Source of the DNA: Solibacillus sp. FSL W7-1464
GTDB taxonomy: Bacteria > Bacillota > Bacilli > Bacillales_A > Planococcaceae
Reading direction: 5' to 3'
DNA length: 64,000 nt
Assembly: GCF_038004425.1 (NCBI RefSeq)
Contig: NZ_JBBORC010000001.1
Span: 3,814,501-3,878,500 of the forward strand
The number at the start of each line of letters is the position of its first letter. Position 1 is the first letter of the stretch. Shown here in pieces: positions 46,613 through 55,684 of this stretch. The translations under genes were made by a program, and so were the position numbers. A model generated the notes under the pieces. The model was not told the origin of the DNA and did not search any database. It worked only from the letters and a program-made list of their open reading frames with translations.

Positions 46613-47266
46613 ATGAAAAAACAATCGTTGTTTATACGAGGGTCTCTATTTGCAGCAACTTTAACAGGTTTATTCTTTGCAATTTACAAAAGCGGTATTT
46701 CTGTATCCGACCTGTCACCCCAGCTTATTTTAGAGCTTGCCCATAACAATCTAACTATCGTTATTTTAGTAATGATGTTATTAATGTTCCTGCAAAACTT
46801 ATTTACATTTATCCCGTTAATTTTAGTCATCACGATTAATATTGCTTTGTTTGGATTTTGGCGCGGTTATTTATTTAGTACATTCAGCAGTGTTATTGGT
46901 AGTACATCAATTTTCCTTTCCATCCGCTTTTTTTTCGCAAATTTATTCACTTCAGATAAACTAAAAAAATATGAGCAGCAAATTAATCAAAACGGCTTTC
47001 TATTTGTTCTTTCAGGGCGTATTTTGCCATTCCTTCCTACGAATTTAATTAACATCGTATCCGGTTTAAGCAAAATGAAAATATCGTATTTTATCTCAGC
47101 TACTACAATTGGCAACATGATTTACGGACTTGTATTAGCCTCTGTTTCATATGGAATTTTCTCTGTCTCCCAGCAATATAGACAACTGTTTTATGTGCTT
47201 ATTGCAATTGCCGCCATTATCATTGCGGTCCGATTCATTAAAAAGCAGCGTACAAGCAGTATTTAA
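46613..47266 (+). CDS. TVP38/TMEM64 (VTT domain) membrane protein
   Basis: The 217-residue protein has about six hydrophobic segments and the VTT-domain pattern GFWRGYLFSTFSSVIGSTS near residue 85, followed by SGRILPFLPTNLINIVSG near 140. This DedA-like superfamily is linked to lipid transport. The role here is unknown. GAGAGG precedes the ATG. Confidence 0.85.
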   Translation: MKKQSLFIRGSLFAATLTGLFFAIYKSGISVSDLSPQLILELAHNNLTIVILVMMLLMFLQNLFTFIPLILVITINIALFGFWRGYLFSTFSSVIGSTSIFLSIRFFFANLFTSDKLKKYEQQINQNGFLFVLSGRILPFLPTNLINIVSGLSKMKISYFISATTIGNMIYGLVLASVSYGIFSVSQQYRQLFYVLIAIAAIIIAVRFIKKQRTSSI

Positions 47267-47296
47267 AAAAAGAAGGTATTGCACCTTCTTTTTTGT
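47263..47296. terminator. convergent terminator
   Basis: AAAAAAGAAGGT and ACCTTCTTTTTT pair across a five-base loop. A and T runs on each flank let it work in both directions between the VTT gene and the tetR gene. Confidence 0.9.
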
Positions 47297-47313
47297 GTTA
47301 ATGAGGCAACAGC

Positions 47314-47904
47314 CTAAGTATTCTTCCTTTGAATAAAGGAGATAATATTAATATATAATGCCGTCATTTCTTCAGGAGTCTTGTCTAAATTATTTTGAAC
47401 CCATTGTTCAATTAATCCTAAAAAAGCAGATGTGATAAAGGCTAAAAAGTATTCCATCGGGACATTTAAATTTGCGGTGAAGCGTTCATTCCCCTCCAGA
47501 TTTACACGCACCTTTTCTGAAAAGGCTGCTCTAAACCGTAGATGAAAACCCGCTCTACCATGTTCACTTAAAAAGATTTTTAAAAGTGGTGCCTGCATTT
47601 TTATCGAATTAAATAATGAGGATGCTAATTGTTCCTGTCCTTTTTCAAACGTATGTGTAGATGAATAGTTCGATTGCAATTCATCAATATGATTCCCTAA
47701 CTCTTCAAATAATTGTAATTCAATCTGATCCAGCAAATCAAACTTATCGATAAAGTGTAAATAAAACGTTCCCCGATTAATCTTGGCTGTTTTCGCAATA
47801 TCTCCTACTGTAATTGAATCGAAAGTTTTCTTTTCCAGCATCTCCATAAATGATTTTTGAATAAGCTCTTTTGTACGTCGATTTTTTTCGGTATAAACGC
47901 TCAA
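47314..47904 (-). CDS. TetR/AcrR family transcriptional regulator
   Basis: The 196-residue protein has an N-terminal helix-turn-helix (ITVGDIAKTAKINRGTFYLH, near residue 32) and a ligand domain ending in a helical region. I chose the TTG at 47904, eight bases after GAAGAGGG, giving SVYTEKNRRTKELI. An ATG six codons upstream lacks a ribosome site. It is divergent from an ABC-2-type permease gene across 130 bp and probably represses it and itself. Confidence 0.85.
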   Translation of the reverse strand: MSVYTEKNRRTKELIQKSFMEMLEKKTFDSITVGDIAKTAKINRGTFYLHFIDKFDLLDQIELQLFEELGNHIDELQSNYSSTHTFEKGQEQLASSLFNSIKMQAPLLKIFLSEHGRAGFHLRFRAAFSEKVRVNLEGNERFTANLNVPMEYFLAFITSAFLGLIEQWVQNNLDKTPEEMTALYINIISFIQRKNT

Positions 47905-47925
47905 AAAAACACCCTCTTCCATCAA

Positions 47926-48034
47926 AATTGAACAATCTGTTTATTTTGTTGATTGCTTTGATTTCTCCTTAAATTATAAAATAAAAGCGTAATAATAAAC
48001 AACATGTTGAAATTTGAGAAAGGATGAAATTCAG
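47926..48034. promoter_or_regulatory. divergent tetR/permease promoter region with palindromes
   Basis: Two candidate operators are present: the perfect 10-bp palindrome CAACATGTTG (about 48000-48010) and a looser CAATC/GATTG pair 13 bases apart near 47935-47957. Which one binds the TetR protein is not decided. Confidence 0.35.
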
Positions 48035-49183
48035 ATGAGATTATTTAAACAAAAATTAGCATGGGCTGCTCCTATTGCTGTTATATTGATTATTGCACTA
48101 TTTTCGGTAAACTTATTCGCACAAGGAAATCCGCAAGTGAGAAATCTGCCGGTTGCTCTTATTGTTAATGATGAGGGCCAACACGTTGAGGCTGTTCTCG
48201 AAGCTGTTGAGCAAATGAGTGGAGGGGTAGACGGTGCGGAACCGGTTATGTCATTTACAAATGAGAAAGAAGAAAATATTGAGTCGCTTTTTGCAGATAA
48301 AAAGTATTACGCAGCACTTGTCATTCCTGAAGGCTACAATGACACATTACAAAATGCACTTACAAATAATGAAGCTGCCAAACTGCAAATATTTATTAAC
48401 CAAGGCTTTAATATGACAGGCGCAAACTTTGCAAAAACTGCTTTAAACAGCTTTGTTTCTGGAGTGAATGACCAATATTCGGCAAACTTTTTAGCACAGC
48501 TTGGTACGGAACAAATTGATGCAACGCAAGCCGCTGTTTTAGTAAATCCAATTGTTGCTGAAGAAAAAATATACAATCCTATTACAGCTTCTACTGCAAA
48601 CGGCAGTGCCCCAACTTTATTGGCAGTACCGGCATGGGTAGGTGCACTAATTGGTGGTTTTATCGTATTTTTAGCATCATCGAGCATCTTTAAGAAAGAG
48701 CTGTTAACACGTAAACAAACATTAGGCCTAATTGGCGGGCAAGTTTTATTCGGTATTATTATTGCCCTATTTTCAGGTTTCACTGTTGCAACACTTGCAC
48801 AAATCGCAGGGATTAATATGCCAAACTACTTCCTGGTTGCTTTCTTTGTATCATTTGCGGCATTCTGTTTCTATTTATTAGTATCAGCTATTACAGCATG
48901 GATTGGCAAACCAGCTATTACATTATTCATGGTTGTCATGCTTTTAGGTATGGGTGTTCTTATGACACCACAGGAAATGCTTCCAAGTTTCTTCGTAAAC
49001 TTCATTCGTCCTTGGGTACCAATTCGCTTTGCCTCTGAAGGTTTACGGGAAATTTTCTACTTCGGCAGCGGATTCTACACAGGTGCTTCCTTCAACACAA
49101 TTTTAGGAATTGGTATTGCAGGTTCAGTTATTTTCTTACTGTCTATTTTCAAACCGGTAAAAGTTAAAGAACAACAAAACTAG
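48035..49183 (+). CDS. ABC-2 / YhgE-like membrane transport protein
   Basis: The 382-residue protein has one N-terminal membrane helix and an extracytoplasmic loop of about 150 residues. Five or six C-terminal helices begin near residue 195. This is the layout of ABC-2 permeases and YhgE/Pip-type proteins. No ATPase gene is nearby. Export of a drug or lipid under TetR control is inferred from the neighbouring gene. The ATG at 48035 follows AAAGGA. Confidence 0.8.
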   Translation: MRLFKQKLAWAAPIAVILIIALFSVNLFAQGNPQVRNLPVALIVNDEGQHVEAVLEAVEQMSGGVDGAEPVMSFTNEKEENIESLFADKKYYAALVIPEGYNDTLQNALTNNEAAKLQIFINQGFNMTGANFAKTALNSFVSGVNDQYSANFLAQLGTEQIDATQAAVLVNPIVAEEKIYNPITASTANGSAPTLLAVPAWVGALIGGFIVFLASSSIFKKELLTRKQTLGLIGGQVLFGIIIALFSGFTVATLAQIAGINMPNYFLVAFFVSFAAFCFYLLVSAITAWIGKPAITLFMVVMLLGMGVLMTPQEMLPSFFVNFIRPWVPIRFASEGLREIFYFGSGFYTGASFNTILGIGIAGSVIFLLSIFKPVKVKEQQN

Positions 49184-49189
49184 CATACT

Positions 49190-49232
49190 AAAAAACGTTA
49201 TTTTGCATTCTGTGCAAAATAACGTTTTTTAT
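49190..49232. terminator. convergent terminator
   Basis: AAAAACGTTATTTTGCA and TGCAAAATAACGTTTTT form a 17-bp stem with a short loop, flanked by A and T runs. Confidence 0.92.
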
Positions 49233-49276
49233 TTATTAACTAATTTCTTTAAACATTAAACTGTACTCTCAATTTT

Positions 49277-50944
49277 TTATTCTTTCGATGATCCGTCATT
49301 TAAATAAACTTCACCGTCTTTATAAACCATTTGTTCCGGATAACGCAGGTTAATAACTGCATCTTGAAGTTCTTGTGAAGGAGCCCGTGTTGAAAGCGAA
49401 ACAATAATATTAGTAGCGAAGGCAGCAATTGCTCCGAAAATACCAGCACCAGTATCAATAATGCCTAATATCGTAAAGCCACCATACTTCGCGCTAAAGA
49501 TATAAATAAGTGTTACCGCTAAACCGACAAGCATTCCCGCTATTGTTCCTTTTGCATTCGCACGTTTCCACCATACACCTAAAACGAGTGCCGGGAAGAA
49601 GGTACCTGTTGCAAGCGCAAATGCCCATGCAACAATTTGAGTAATGGCACCAGGTGGGTTTAATGCAATAATTCCAGCTAATAGTGTTGCAACAACAATT
49701 GAAATACGACCTATTAACAGGCGTTTTTGTTCAGATGCTTGTGGATTGATGATGCGATAATAAATATCGTGTGCAAATGATGAGGAAATAGAAATCATTA
49801 AACCACCAGCTGTAGATAAGGCAGCTGCCATTGCGCCTGCTGCCACAAGTCCAATAACAAATACACCCAGGTTTGCGATTTCAGGTGTAGCCATTACGAC
49901 AATATCGTTGGCAATCTGCAGTTCAAGCCATTGAAGAATACCGTCACCATTCGTATCGGCTATCCCTAATTTCCCTGTATCAATCCATGATTGCGTCCAA
50001 GCCGGTAGTTCAGCAATTTTATTACCAGCAACTTCCGTCATTAAAATAAAGCGCGCAAAAGCTGCATAAGCTGGTGCACTAAAATATAATAGCCCGATAA
50101 ACACTAATGCCCATGCACCTGACCAACGAGCCGCCTTCATTGTACCTACTGTATAAAAACGTACAATTACATGCGGAAGTCCAGCTGTACCACACATGAG
50201 TGTAAACATAAGAGCTAAAAACTGCCACTTAGTTCCGTTGGTGAAAGGTGCAAAATACTCCGAAATACCGAGCTCCCGGTCGAGTTCACCCATTTTCGTT
50301 AAAATTTCACCATAGGAAATCCATGGTAACGGATTACTAGTCAAATGGAAGGACATAAAAATAACAGGTACTAAATAGGCGATAATTAAAATGATGTATT
50401 GTGCTACTTGAGTCCAAGTAATACCTTTCATACCACCAAATGCGGCATAAAATGCAATAAGCACAACGCCGATCATTGTTCCTATTTTCGCATCAATTTC
50501 AAAGAGACGTCCGATTACTACACCAGAACCCGATAGCTGACCGATTGAATACGTGAAGCTTATAATAATTGTACATAGAGCTGCTATTATTAGTGCTGCT
50601 TTACTATTAAAACGGTCTCCTATAAATTCAGGCACGGTATAGCGGCCAAATTTACGTAACTGAGGCGCAAGTAATATCGTTAAAAATAAATAACCGCCAG
50701 TCCATCCCATAATATAAGCCAACCCGTCATAGCCAAGTAACATGATCGTACCAGCCATCCCGATAAAGGATGCTGCACTCATCCAGTCTGCCCCAATGGC
50801 CATACCATTAAATATCGGTGGCACACCACGACCGGCAACATAGAAGTCCGATGTTTGTTTAGCAGTATTATAAACGGCAATCCAAATATATAAAGCAAAT
50901 GTAGCCAGTATAATTAACATTGAAACTATAAATTGAGTATCCAT
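49277..50944 (-). CDS. sodium:solute symporter, large subunit (VC_2705/ActP-like)
   Basis: The 555-residue protein has 13 hydrophobic segments. SDFYVAGRGVPPIFNGMAIG near residue 33 and GADWMSAASFIGMAG mark the SSS family. Together with the DUF4212 partner it matches the VC_2705 two-subunit symporters, related to acetate permease ActP. Substrate is probably a small monocarboxylate; this is inferred. GGAGGGAGG precedes the ATG, and the small subunit lies 16 bp upstream. Confidence 0.9.
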   Translation of the reverse strand: MDTQFIVSMLIILATFALYIWIAVYNTAKQTSDFYVAGRGVPPIFNGMAIGADWMSAASFIGMAGTIMLLGYDGLAYIMGWTGGYLFLTILLAPQLRKFGRYTVPEFIGDRFNSKAALIIAALCTIIISFTYSIGQLSGSGVVIGRLFEIDAKIGTMIGVVLIAFYAAFGGMKGITWTQVAQYIILIIAYLVPVIFMSFHLTSNPLPWISYGEILTKMGELDRELGISEYFAPFTNGTKWQFLALMFTLMCGTAGLPHVIVRFYTVGTMKAARWSGAWALVFIGLLYFSAPAYAAFARFILMTEVAGNKIAELPAWTQSWIDTGKLGIADTNGDGILQWLELQIANDIVVMATPEIANLGVFVIGLVAAGAMAAALSTAGGLMISISSSFAHDIYYRIINPQASEQKRLLIGRISIVVATLLAGIIALNPPGAITQIVAWAFALATGTFFPALVLGVWWKRANAKGTIAGMLVGLAVTLIYIFSAKYGGFTILGIIDTGAGIFGAIAAFATNIIVSLSTRAPSQELQDAVINLRYPEQMVYKDGEVYLNDGSSKE

Positions 50945-50960
50945 GAATTACCTCCCTCCA

Positions 50961-51263
50961 TTAGTGATTAATCATATTGTTTGCGCCTATTTCTTCATTT
51001 CGTGCTTCACTAATCCCATACTTTTTATCAATTTTGTCCCCAACAATTGCATTTACAAAGAGTAATATAATGAAAGTAAGCAAGGCTCCAATTGCCCCCA
51101 TAAAATAGTGGAACGGGAATCCCAAAAACTGAACATCGGTTAATGAGTCTGCAAGCGCTACCATAACGTAAGACACTAAAAACCAGATAGCAAAATAAAC
51201 GGCCATGTACGTATTTTTCTCACGGAAATAGGCATCAGCAACTTTTTTGTCGATTTTTTTCAT
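50961..51263 (-). CDS. DUF4212 sodium:solute symporter small subunit
   Basis: The 100-residue protein has two hydrophobic helices at about 20-40 and 52-75. FREKNTYMAVYFAIWFLVSY and LGFPFHYFMGAIGALLTFII are DUF4212 patterns. It is the partner of the SSS protein encoded 16 bp downstream. AAGGT lies before the ATG. A 58-residue membrane ORF lies 23 bp upstream. Confidence 0.88.
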   Translation of the reverse strand: MKKIDKKVADAYFREKNTYMAVYFAIWFLVSYVMVALADSLTDVQFLGFPFHYFMGAIGALLTFIILLFVNAIVGDKIDKKYGISEARNEEIGANNMINH

Positions 51264-51286
51264 CCAGACCTTCTTTCTTCAAATTT

Positions 51287-51463
51287 TTATCGTAAATCAA
51301 AAATAAAAAGAATTGTTTCCTTTAAAGGAAGTGGTACTAAAATCACCTTAACAACCATTAAAATAATAAGTCCTATTACAGGAAAGGTGAGAGCGATGAA
51401 ACGTTTTTTAATTAGTCCATAAGCAAGACAGCAAATGGAGAAAAGAATGATGAACGGTAGCAA
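51287..51463 (-). CDS. small hydrophobic ORF upstream of symporter subunits
   Basis: A 58-codon frame starts at TTG 51463, after TAGGGGGAATTAG, and stops at 51287, only 23 bp before the DUF4212 gene. The product begins MLPFIILFSICCLAYGLIKK and is hydrophobic over three short segments with basic residues between them, ending in a charged tail. Two or three membrane helices are likely. The close spacing suggests cotranscription with the symporter. No family is recognised; translation is inferred. Confidence 0.55.
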   Translation of the reverse strand: MLPFIILFSICCLAYGLIKKRFIALTFPVIGLIILMVVKVILVPLPLKETILFIFDLR

Positions 51464-51591
51464 CTAATTCCCCCTATGTCTCCAAGTTTTTTTTTTAATG
51501 TATGTTAAAAATGTCCAGGATAAAACGACTACAGAATAAAAAAATCATTTGAGTAGGGATAACTAAAACAGACAAGCATTAAAATTAAAAA

Positions 51592-51625
51592 CACCTAGTA
51601 CGATGGTAAATCAACGTTCTAGGTG
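51592..51625 (-). repeat. hairpin of CACCTA/TAGGTG type, copy 2
   Basis: CACCTAG (51592-51598) pairs with CTAGGTG (51619-51625). The loop TCAACGTT resembles TCAATGTT in the hairpin at 30215-30250. On the minus strand it is followed by T5, so it may terminate, though no gene ends here. Confidence 0.5.
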
Positions 51626-51729
51626 GGATTTATTAATACTATCGCGACTAAACACAGAATACATAATTATTAAAGGTTTCACACATTACTGTGTTATATT
51701 GGAATAGTAGTAAATGACCAAATAATTTT

Positions 51730-51851
51730 GACACCGAAAATGTTAATTTAAGATCGTTAAGTCAGCATTATTGGGTGCCAAACCCATTAGAGTTCTTCAG
51801 GAACAAAGAATTCTACCGCAGCATCTCCTAGTGAGATGCTGCCTTTTTTTG
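51730..51851 (+). ncRNA. candidate small RNA with intrinsic terminator
   Basis: TTGACA at about 51728-51733 and TAAGAT 15 bases on may form a promoter, with short spacing. An RNA of about 95 nt would contain GGGT/ACCC and AGTTC/GGAAC small stems. It would end in GCAGCATCTC/GAGATGCTGC plus seven T (51821-51851). No plus-strand gene precedes this terminator within 2.5 kb. The RNA family is not recognised. Confidence 0.45.
51819..51851 (+). terminator. orphan intrinsic terminator
   Basis: A perfect 10-bp GC-rich stem with a five-base loop is followed by CC and then seven T on the plus strand. It is the strongest sign that something is transcribed rightward here. Confidence 0.85.
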
Positions 51852-51894
51852 TTGCAGAAACAATTTTACAGTTGGTAGCAAACCAATTTAAAAC

Positions 51895-51942
51895 TAAAAA
51901 GCTTAGAAGAAATTAATAGCTAATCTCCTCCAAGCTTTTTCA
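51895..51942 (-). terminator. intrinsic terminator of sulfatase gene
   Basis: AAAAAGCTTGGAGGAGATTA pairs with its near complement ending AAGCTTTTT on the minus strand, 40 bp after the sulfatase stop. Confidence 0.85.
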
Positions 51943-51981
51943 TGTCATTTTTTTCAAACCAATAAATAACGGGACTTTTTA

Positions 51982-53778
51982 TTAATCCTCGCTATTTTCC
52001 ATACATGAAGCAGTACCGTTCGTTGGTGTAAGCCTTTTTTGTTTACGTTGTTCTTCCAGGAGATTCATCATTAATGATTGGATCAATTTTGTTACAATAT
52101 TTGCGTGTATAGGATTTGCAAGATTTTTTCTTTCAAGAGGATCCTTAGTAAGGTTATACAGCTCATATTGTTCGGGCACAGGAACTGTTTTGGTTACTAT
52201 TTTTGACATAGAAACAGTCACTTCTTCATTAATTGGCGTTTGACTCTGGATTTCCGTTACTTGATCTTCTACTCCGGGGTTACTCCAAAATTGCGGATTA
52301 TCAAAGTATCTGGAAAATTTCCAGCGCTCCCTTTCCCTATTTTGGCCAGTTGGAAGATAAGCAATGACTGATTCAATATGATTTGGCTGGGTAACAGAAT
52401 TATACGGCTGACCAGTAATACTAACCTGAGATAGTCCTCTCGTTACATCATCATCTGTCATAAAATAAATCGGTTCATTTACCCTTAGGAAAGCCGCTTC
52501 CCCATGTAGAAGCGGCGTTAAATCTCTTCCTACAGGTTGATGCACTTCAGTATGATTTCCTCTTAACTCCTGCTGAATTTTCTTTGCATCAATTTTAGCC
52601 AATCCTAACAGAGTTGGCAGGATATCTACATGACTAGTCAGCATATCCGTAGTTTGCCTATTTGAAAACAATTTTGGACTATGAACAATAAATGGCACAT
52701 GCGTCGCTTCTTCGTATGCGTTATACCACTTTTGAAATAATCCGCCGTGAGCACCTAATAAATCTCCATGGTCTGAAGTAAAAATAATAATTGTATTATC
52801 GTAAAATTTGCTGGATTTTAATTTATTGTATACTTTCTCCATTTCTTGATCGACTTTTTTATGAAGGGAGAAATAAAGCTGACGATAAAAAAGACTGTCT
52901 CTTGTTGGCTGGAAGGCTTTATGATAGGTCTCTTTGTAGCTTTGTTGTGCAGTTGGCTTTGTGTGCAATAATTCATCCGATGTAGGCGCAGGTGGAATAA
53001 AAGGTACAGAAGGGTCTACTTCAAAGTTGAATAACGGATGGTATTCAGTTGTCTCCCCGAACAACGTAATATCATGTGGATTTAAAAATGAAGATACTAT
53101 CAGCCAAGGCTGACTTTGATTAACACGATCCGCTTCAAGTGAATGAAGTAAATCTACTACTTCTCTTGAATATACTTCATCACGCCCACTTGTTCCAATT
53201 GCAGCAGATGAAGCAGAATTACGGGGATTTGATCCATGAGGTTCTGGACCAAGCCAGCCGGAAAAGCCAAATTCGTTTAGACGATCAGATTCCAAGTAAA
53301 AGTTTTCAAGTTTTCGGTCAGGAATACCTGTATTTGAGTCGTAACTAGGCAATGCATTTTGGGTTCCAGGAATTAAAATATCCTGAGGGCTCACATGCCA
53401 TTTTCCCTTCCAAAATGTACGGTAGCCTGCCGCACGAAAATAGTCCCCAAAAGTTGGAACTGTATTGGGATCTAGCCAAAATACATCCGGTTCAAATGAA
53501 GAAGCAGCAGCTCCTGTTGTTTTAGTTAGTCCATGTAATGATGGATATTGTCCCGTATACAGTGTTGCTCTACTCGGTGAACAAGCTGTGCTTCCGACAT
53601 AATGGTTTAAAAACTCCATTCCATTTTCTCGTAATAATTCCTGTGTCTTTAAGTTTTCTTTACGCCATTTTTTCAGTTCCTTATTTTCGTAAACTGTCGG
53701 AAACCTTTGTTCATCCACTATAAAGATTAGGATATTTGGTTTTGTTTCCTGTATATTCTCCTCTTTCTGCAATTCCAA
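51982..53778 (-). CDS. Cys-type sulfatase (alkaline phosphatase superfamily)
   Basis: The 598-residue protein has metal site NILIFIVDEQR near residue 18 and the sulfatase signature CSPSRATLYTGQYP. Its Cys66 would be converted to formylglycine. FWKGKWHV follows near 125, and FTSDHGDLLGAHG holds the second metal site near 340. There is no signal peptide, so it is cytosolic or exported by another route. The start is taken as TTG 53778, after AAGGGGGAG. No maturase is adjacent. Substrate unknown; arylsulfatase or phosphonate-type hydrolysis is possible. Confidence 0.88.
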   Translation of the reverse strand: MELQKEENIQETKPNILIFIVDEQRFPTVYENKELKKWRKENLKTQELLRENGMEFLNHYVGSTACSPSRATLYTGQYPSLHGLTKTTGAAASSFEPDVFWLDPNTVPTFGDYFRAAGYRTFWKGKWHVSPQDILIPGTQNALPSYDSNTGIPDRKLENFYLESDRLNEFGFSGWLGPEPHGSNPRNSASSAAIGTSGRDEVYSREVVDLLHSLEADRVNQSQPWLIVSSFLNPHDITLFGETTEYHPLFNFEVDPSVPFIPPAPTSDELLHTKPTAQQSYKETYHKAFQPTRDSLFYRQLYFSLHKKVDQEMEKVYNKLKSSKFYDNTIIIFTSDHGDLLGAHGGLFQKWYNAYEEATHVPFIVHSPKLFSNRQTTDMLTSHVDILPTLLGLAKIDAKKIQQELRGNHTEVHQPVGRDLTPLLHGEAAFLRVNEPIYFMTDDDVTRGLSQVSITGQPYNSVTQPNHIESVIAYLPTGQNRERERWKFSRYFDNPQFWSNPGVEDQVTEIQSQTPINEEVTVSMSKIVTKTVPVPEQYELYNLTKDPLERKNLANPIHANIVTKLIQSLMMNLLEEQRKQKRLTPTNGTASCMENSED

Positions 53779-53887
53779 ATGTTCTCCCCCTTGCAAACAT
53801 TAATAATTAAAACATCTTATGTTCACAGGTCAAAAATTACGATTTACATTAGGATTAGAACTTGAAATTTTATAATCAATCTTAGAA

Positions 53888-53931
53888 AAAAAGAACAGAT
53901 AAGTCATCTGATCATGACCTATCTGTTCCAT
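53888..53931 (-). terminator. intrinsic terminator downstream of PD-(D/E)XK gene
   Basis: A 14-bp stem with one G-U pair (53893-53906 with 53915-53928) is followed on the minus strand by T2CT7, about 140 bp after the nuclease stop. Confidence 0.82.
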
Positions 53932-54067
53932 CTTAAAAAAAGAGAAATTCTATTTGAATGCGGCCTACCTCACTTTTCCTATCCTACTTTATTGTAAACA
54001 CCAACCTCAATGCTTTCAGAACTGCAAACTTAAGAGGTGAAACAACTTCAAAGTTACTATACTAATA

Positions 54068-55480
54068 TTATTTATAATTATCATCATTAATAGTTCTATT
54101 AATTATTGTATTGTCCTCTATCGCATTGTTCTCTAAGAGCGGTGTTTTAGCCTCGATATTGAGCTTTTTCAATAATTTAGCAATGGTTTGCATAGCACTT
54201 TTAGAGTTAATTTTTGCTTCTATGTAATAGATTTCACCAGTTAAAGTCGATTGGTACTCACGAATGGTAGTAAATCTTCTTCTATCCAAATGCACTGGCT
54301 GCATTGCTATTGCATAACGTTTTCCCCTATCACCGCTTCCAAGAATAACACCTTCATCAACGAGTTCTCTTAATGGAAGACCTTGTTCCTCAATCCATTG
54401 TAATGTCTTGATCCACATTTGCGGTACATTTTCACCTGTTATGACTTTTTCATTTCCTTCATGATTAATGATAATGGTTAACTCATTCCATCTTTTGTAG
54501 ATAGTTCTTTGGAATAGTGGAGAGAAGTTCCATAACTCATCTACATCATTTTCTTCATCCAGGACCCAGCGTATGGTTCTGAACACATCACCGTATGTTT
54601 CTGTTACAACCATCTTTACATAATCTCTTTCTTCACTATCATCTTCGTTTGATATATTTGTAATTGCTTTAATAACATCTTCAAATCGGTCGTATATTGA
54701 ACGAACCAAAATTCTCTCTTCTTCTATAGTAGCGAGTTTTTCGCGTTTATTTTTATATGGCATCCGCAACGCGTCCACATATTGTTGAATAATAGGTTTG
54801 GCATATATATTGAGGTCCGGATTAGACAAACAAGGCATTAGAACGAAGTCCACCAGTTGCTGGTAATCGATTCCGATCCATTTGGAACTGCCAAAAGTTG
54901 CTTCATTTGATTCTTTCATTTGGCTTTTCGGGATTAGTGCAACAAGTAAAAATTTATCATCTTTAAAAGTTTCCTCAAATTTCCTTAAGTATTTATTACA
55001 TTGATTTACATCCACTCTTGCATATACCTTTTGTTCTACAGCAAGGATTAATTTTTGCTCATTCGTTTTCTCTTTTTCATCAATATAATTTACTTTGAAA
55101 AAGACATCCAGCCTTCCTTTTTCATCATTTCTCTCCAATTCTTCCTCTACTTCATATATATTTAGTTTATTTATATCCTTTTCCGGGATTACCTCAGGAT
55201 TTCGGAATTGATTTACATTTAGCATAGCAATATCAGTAATATCATCAATATTTTCATCCGCCGACTCTGCCACAATCATTAAAAATCTCTGAAAAGGATA
55301 ATAGCCTAACATATGTCTCTCTGTCGGATTTAAAAGCCACGATAAAAATCTTGAATGCCATGTTTCAAGATGAGTTGCCCCTGCAACATGGAAAACATTT
55401 GGCCGATCAATTAAAATTTTTAACGCAACAAAATCTTTATCCATTGTTAGTTCATAAAGCATCCGTTTAAGGGATTTCAT
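54068..55480 (-). CDS. PD-(D/E)XK nuclease family protein
   Basis: The 470-residue protein has the PDDEXK_4 layout. It begins with THLETWHSRFLSWLLNP near residue 37, then H-containing RHMLGYYPF. Asp125 is in GRLDVFFKV, and Glu149 and Lys151 are in LAVEQKVYA, completing the catalytic set. A charged C-terminal half (VHLDRRRFTTIREYQ) may bind nucleic acid. No methylase or helicase lies beside it. Defence or repair roles are inferred, not shown. AGGAGG precedes GTG 55483 and ATG 55480; ATG is used here. Confidence 0.78.
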   Translation of the reverse strand: MKSLKRMLYELTMDKDFVALKILIDRPNVFHVAGATHLETWHSRFLSWLLNPTERHMLGYYPFQRFLMIVAESADENIDDITDIAMLNVNQFRNPEVIPEKDINKLNIYEVEEELERNDEKGRLDVFFKVNYIDEKEKTNEQKLILAVEQKVYARVDVNQCNKYLRKFEETFKDDKFLLVALIPKSQMKESNEATFGSSKWIGIDYQQLVDFVLMPCLSNPDLNIYAKPIIQQYVDALRMPYKNKREKLATIEEERILVRSIYDRFEDVIKAITNISNEDDSEERDYVKMVVTETYGDVFRTIRWVLDEENDVDELWNFSPLFQRTIYKRWNELTIIINHEGNEKVITGENVPQMWIKTLQWIEEQGLPLRELVDEGVILGSGDRGKRYAIAMQPVHLDRRRFTTIREYQSTLTGEIYYIEAKINSKSAMQTIAKLLKKLNIEAKTPLLENNAIEDNTIINRTINDDNYK

Positions 55481-55684
55481 CACATATTTCCTCCTGCTAA
55501 TTTTGAAGTTAATAGAAAATATACCTATAAAAAAAGCTCTTTTCTAATGAAATGAAGTTACTACATACAATTCGAAAAAGGGACTTCACTATGGAGTAAG
55601 TTTACTATATCTACTGCTAGTGTACTAACCAAATATATAAATAAAAAAGTTAACATTACATTCTTGAAATTTAAGTAACCCTGT

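Larger units (their letters stand above)
51464..51981. other. intergenic region: symporter promoter, hairpins, sRNA candidate
   Basis: The left half should carry the symporter operon promoter. It has a hairpin with CACCTAG/CTAGGTG ends at 51592-51625. The right half carries a TTGACA-led candidate RNA with a strong terminator, and the sulfatase terminator at 51895-51942. Confidence 0.5.

Noticed and set aside
51710-51835. 37-codon plus-strand frame ending FFRNKEFYRSIS
   Set aside because: It has no start codon or ribosome site and I could not tie it to a family. Kept only as an alternative reading of the small RNA candidate.
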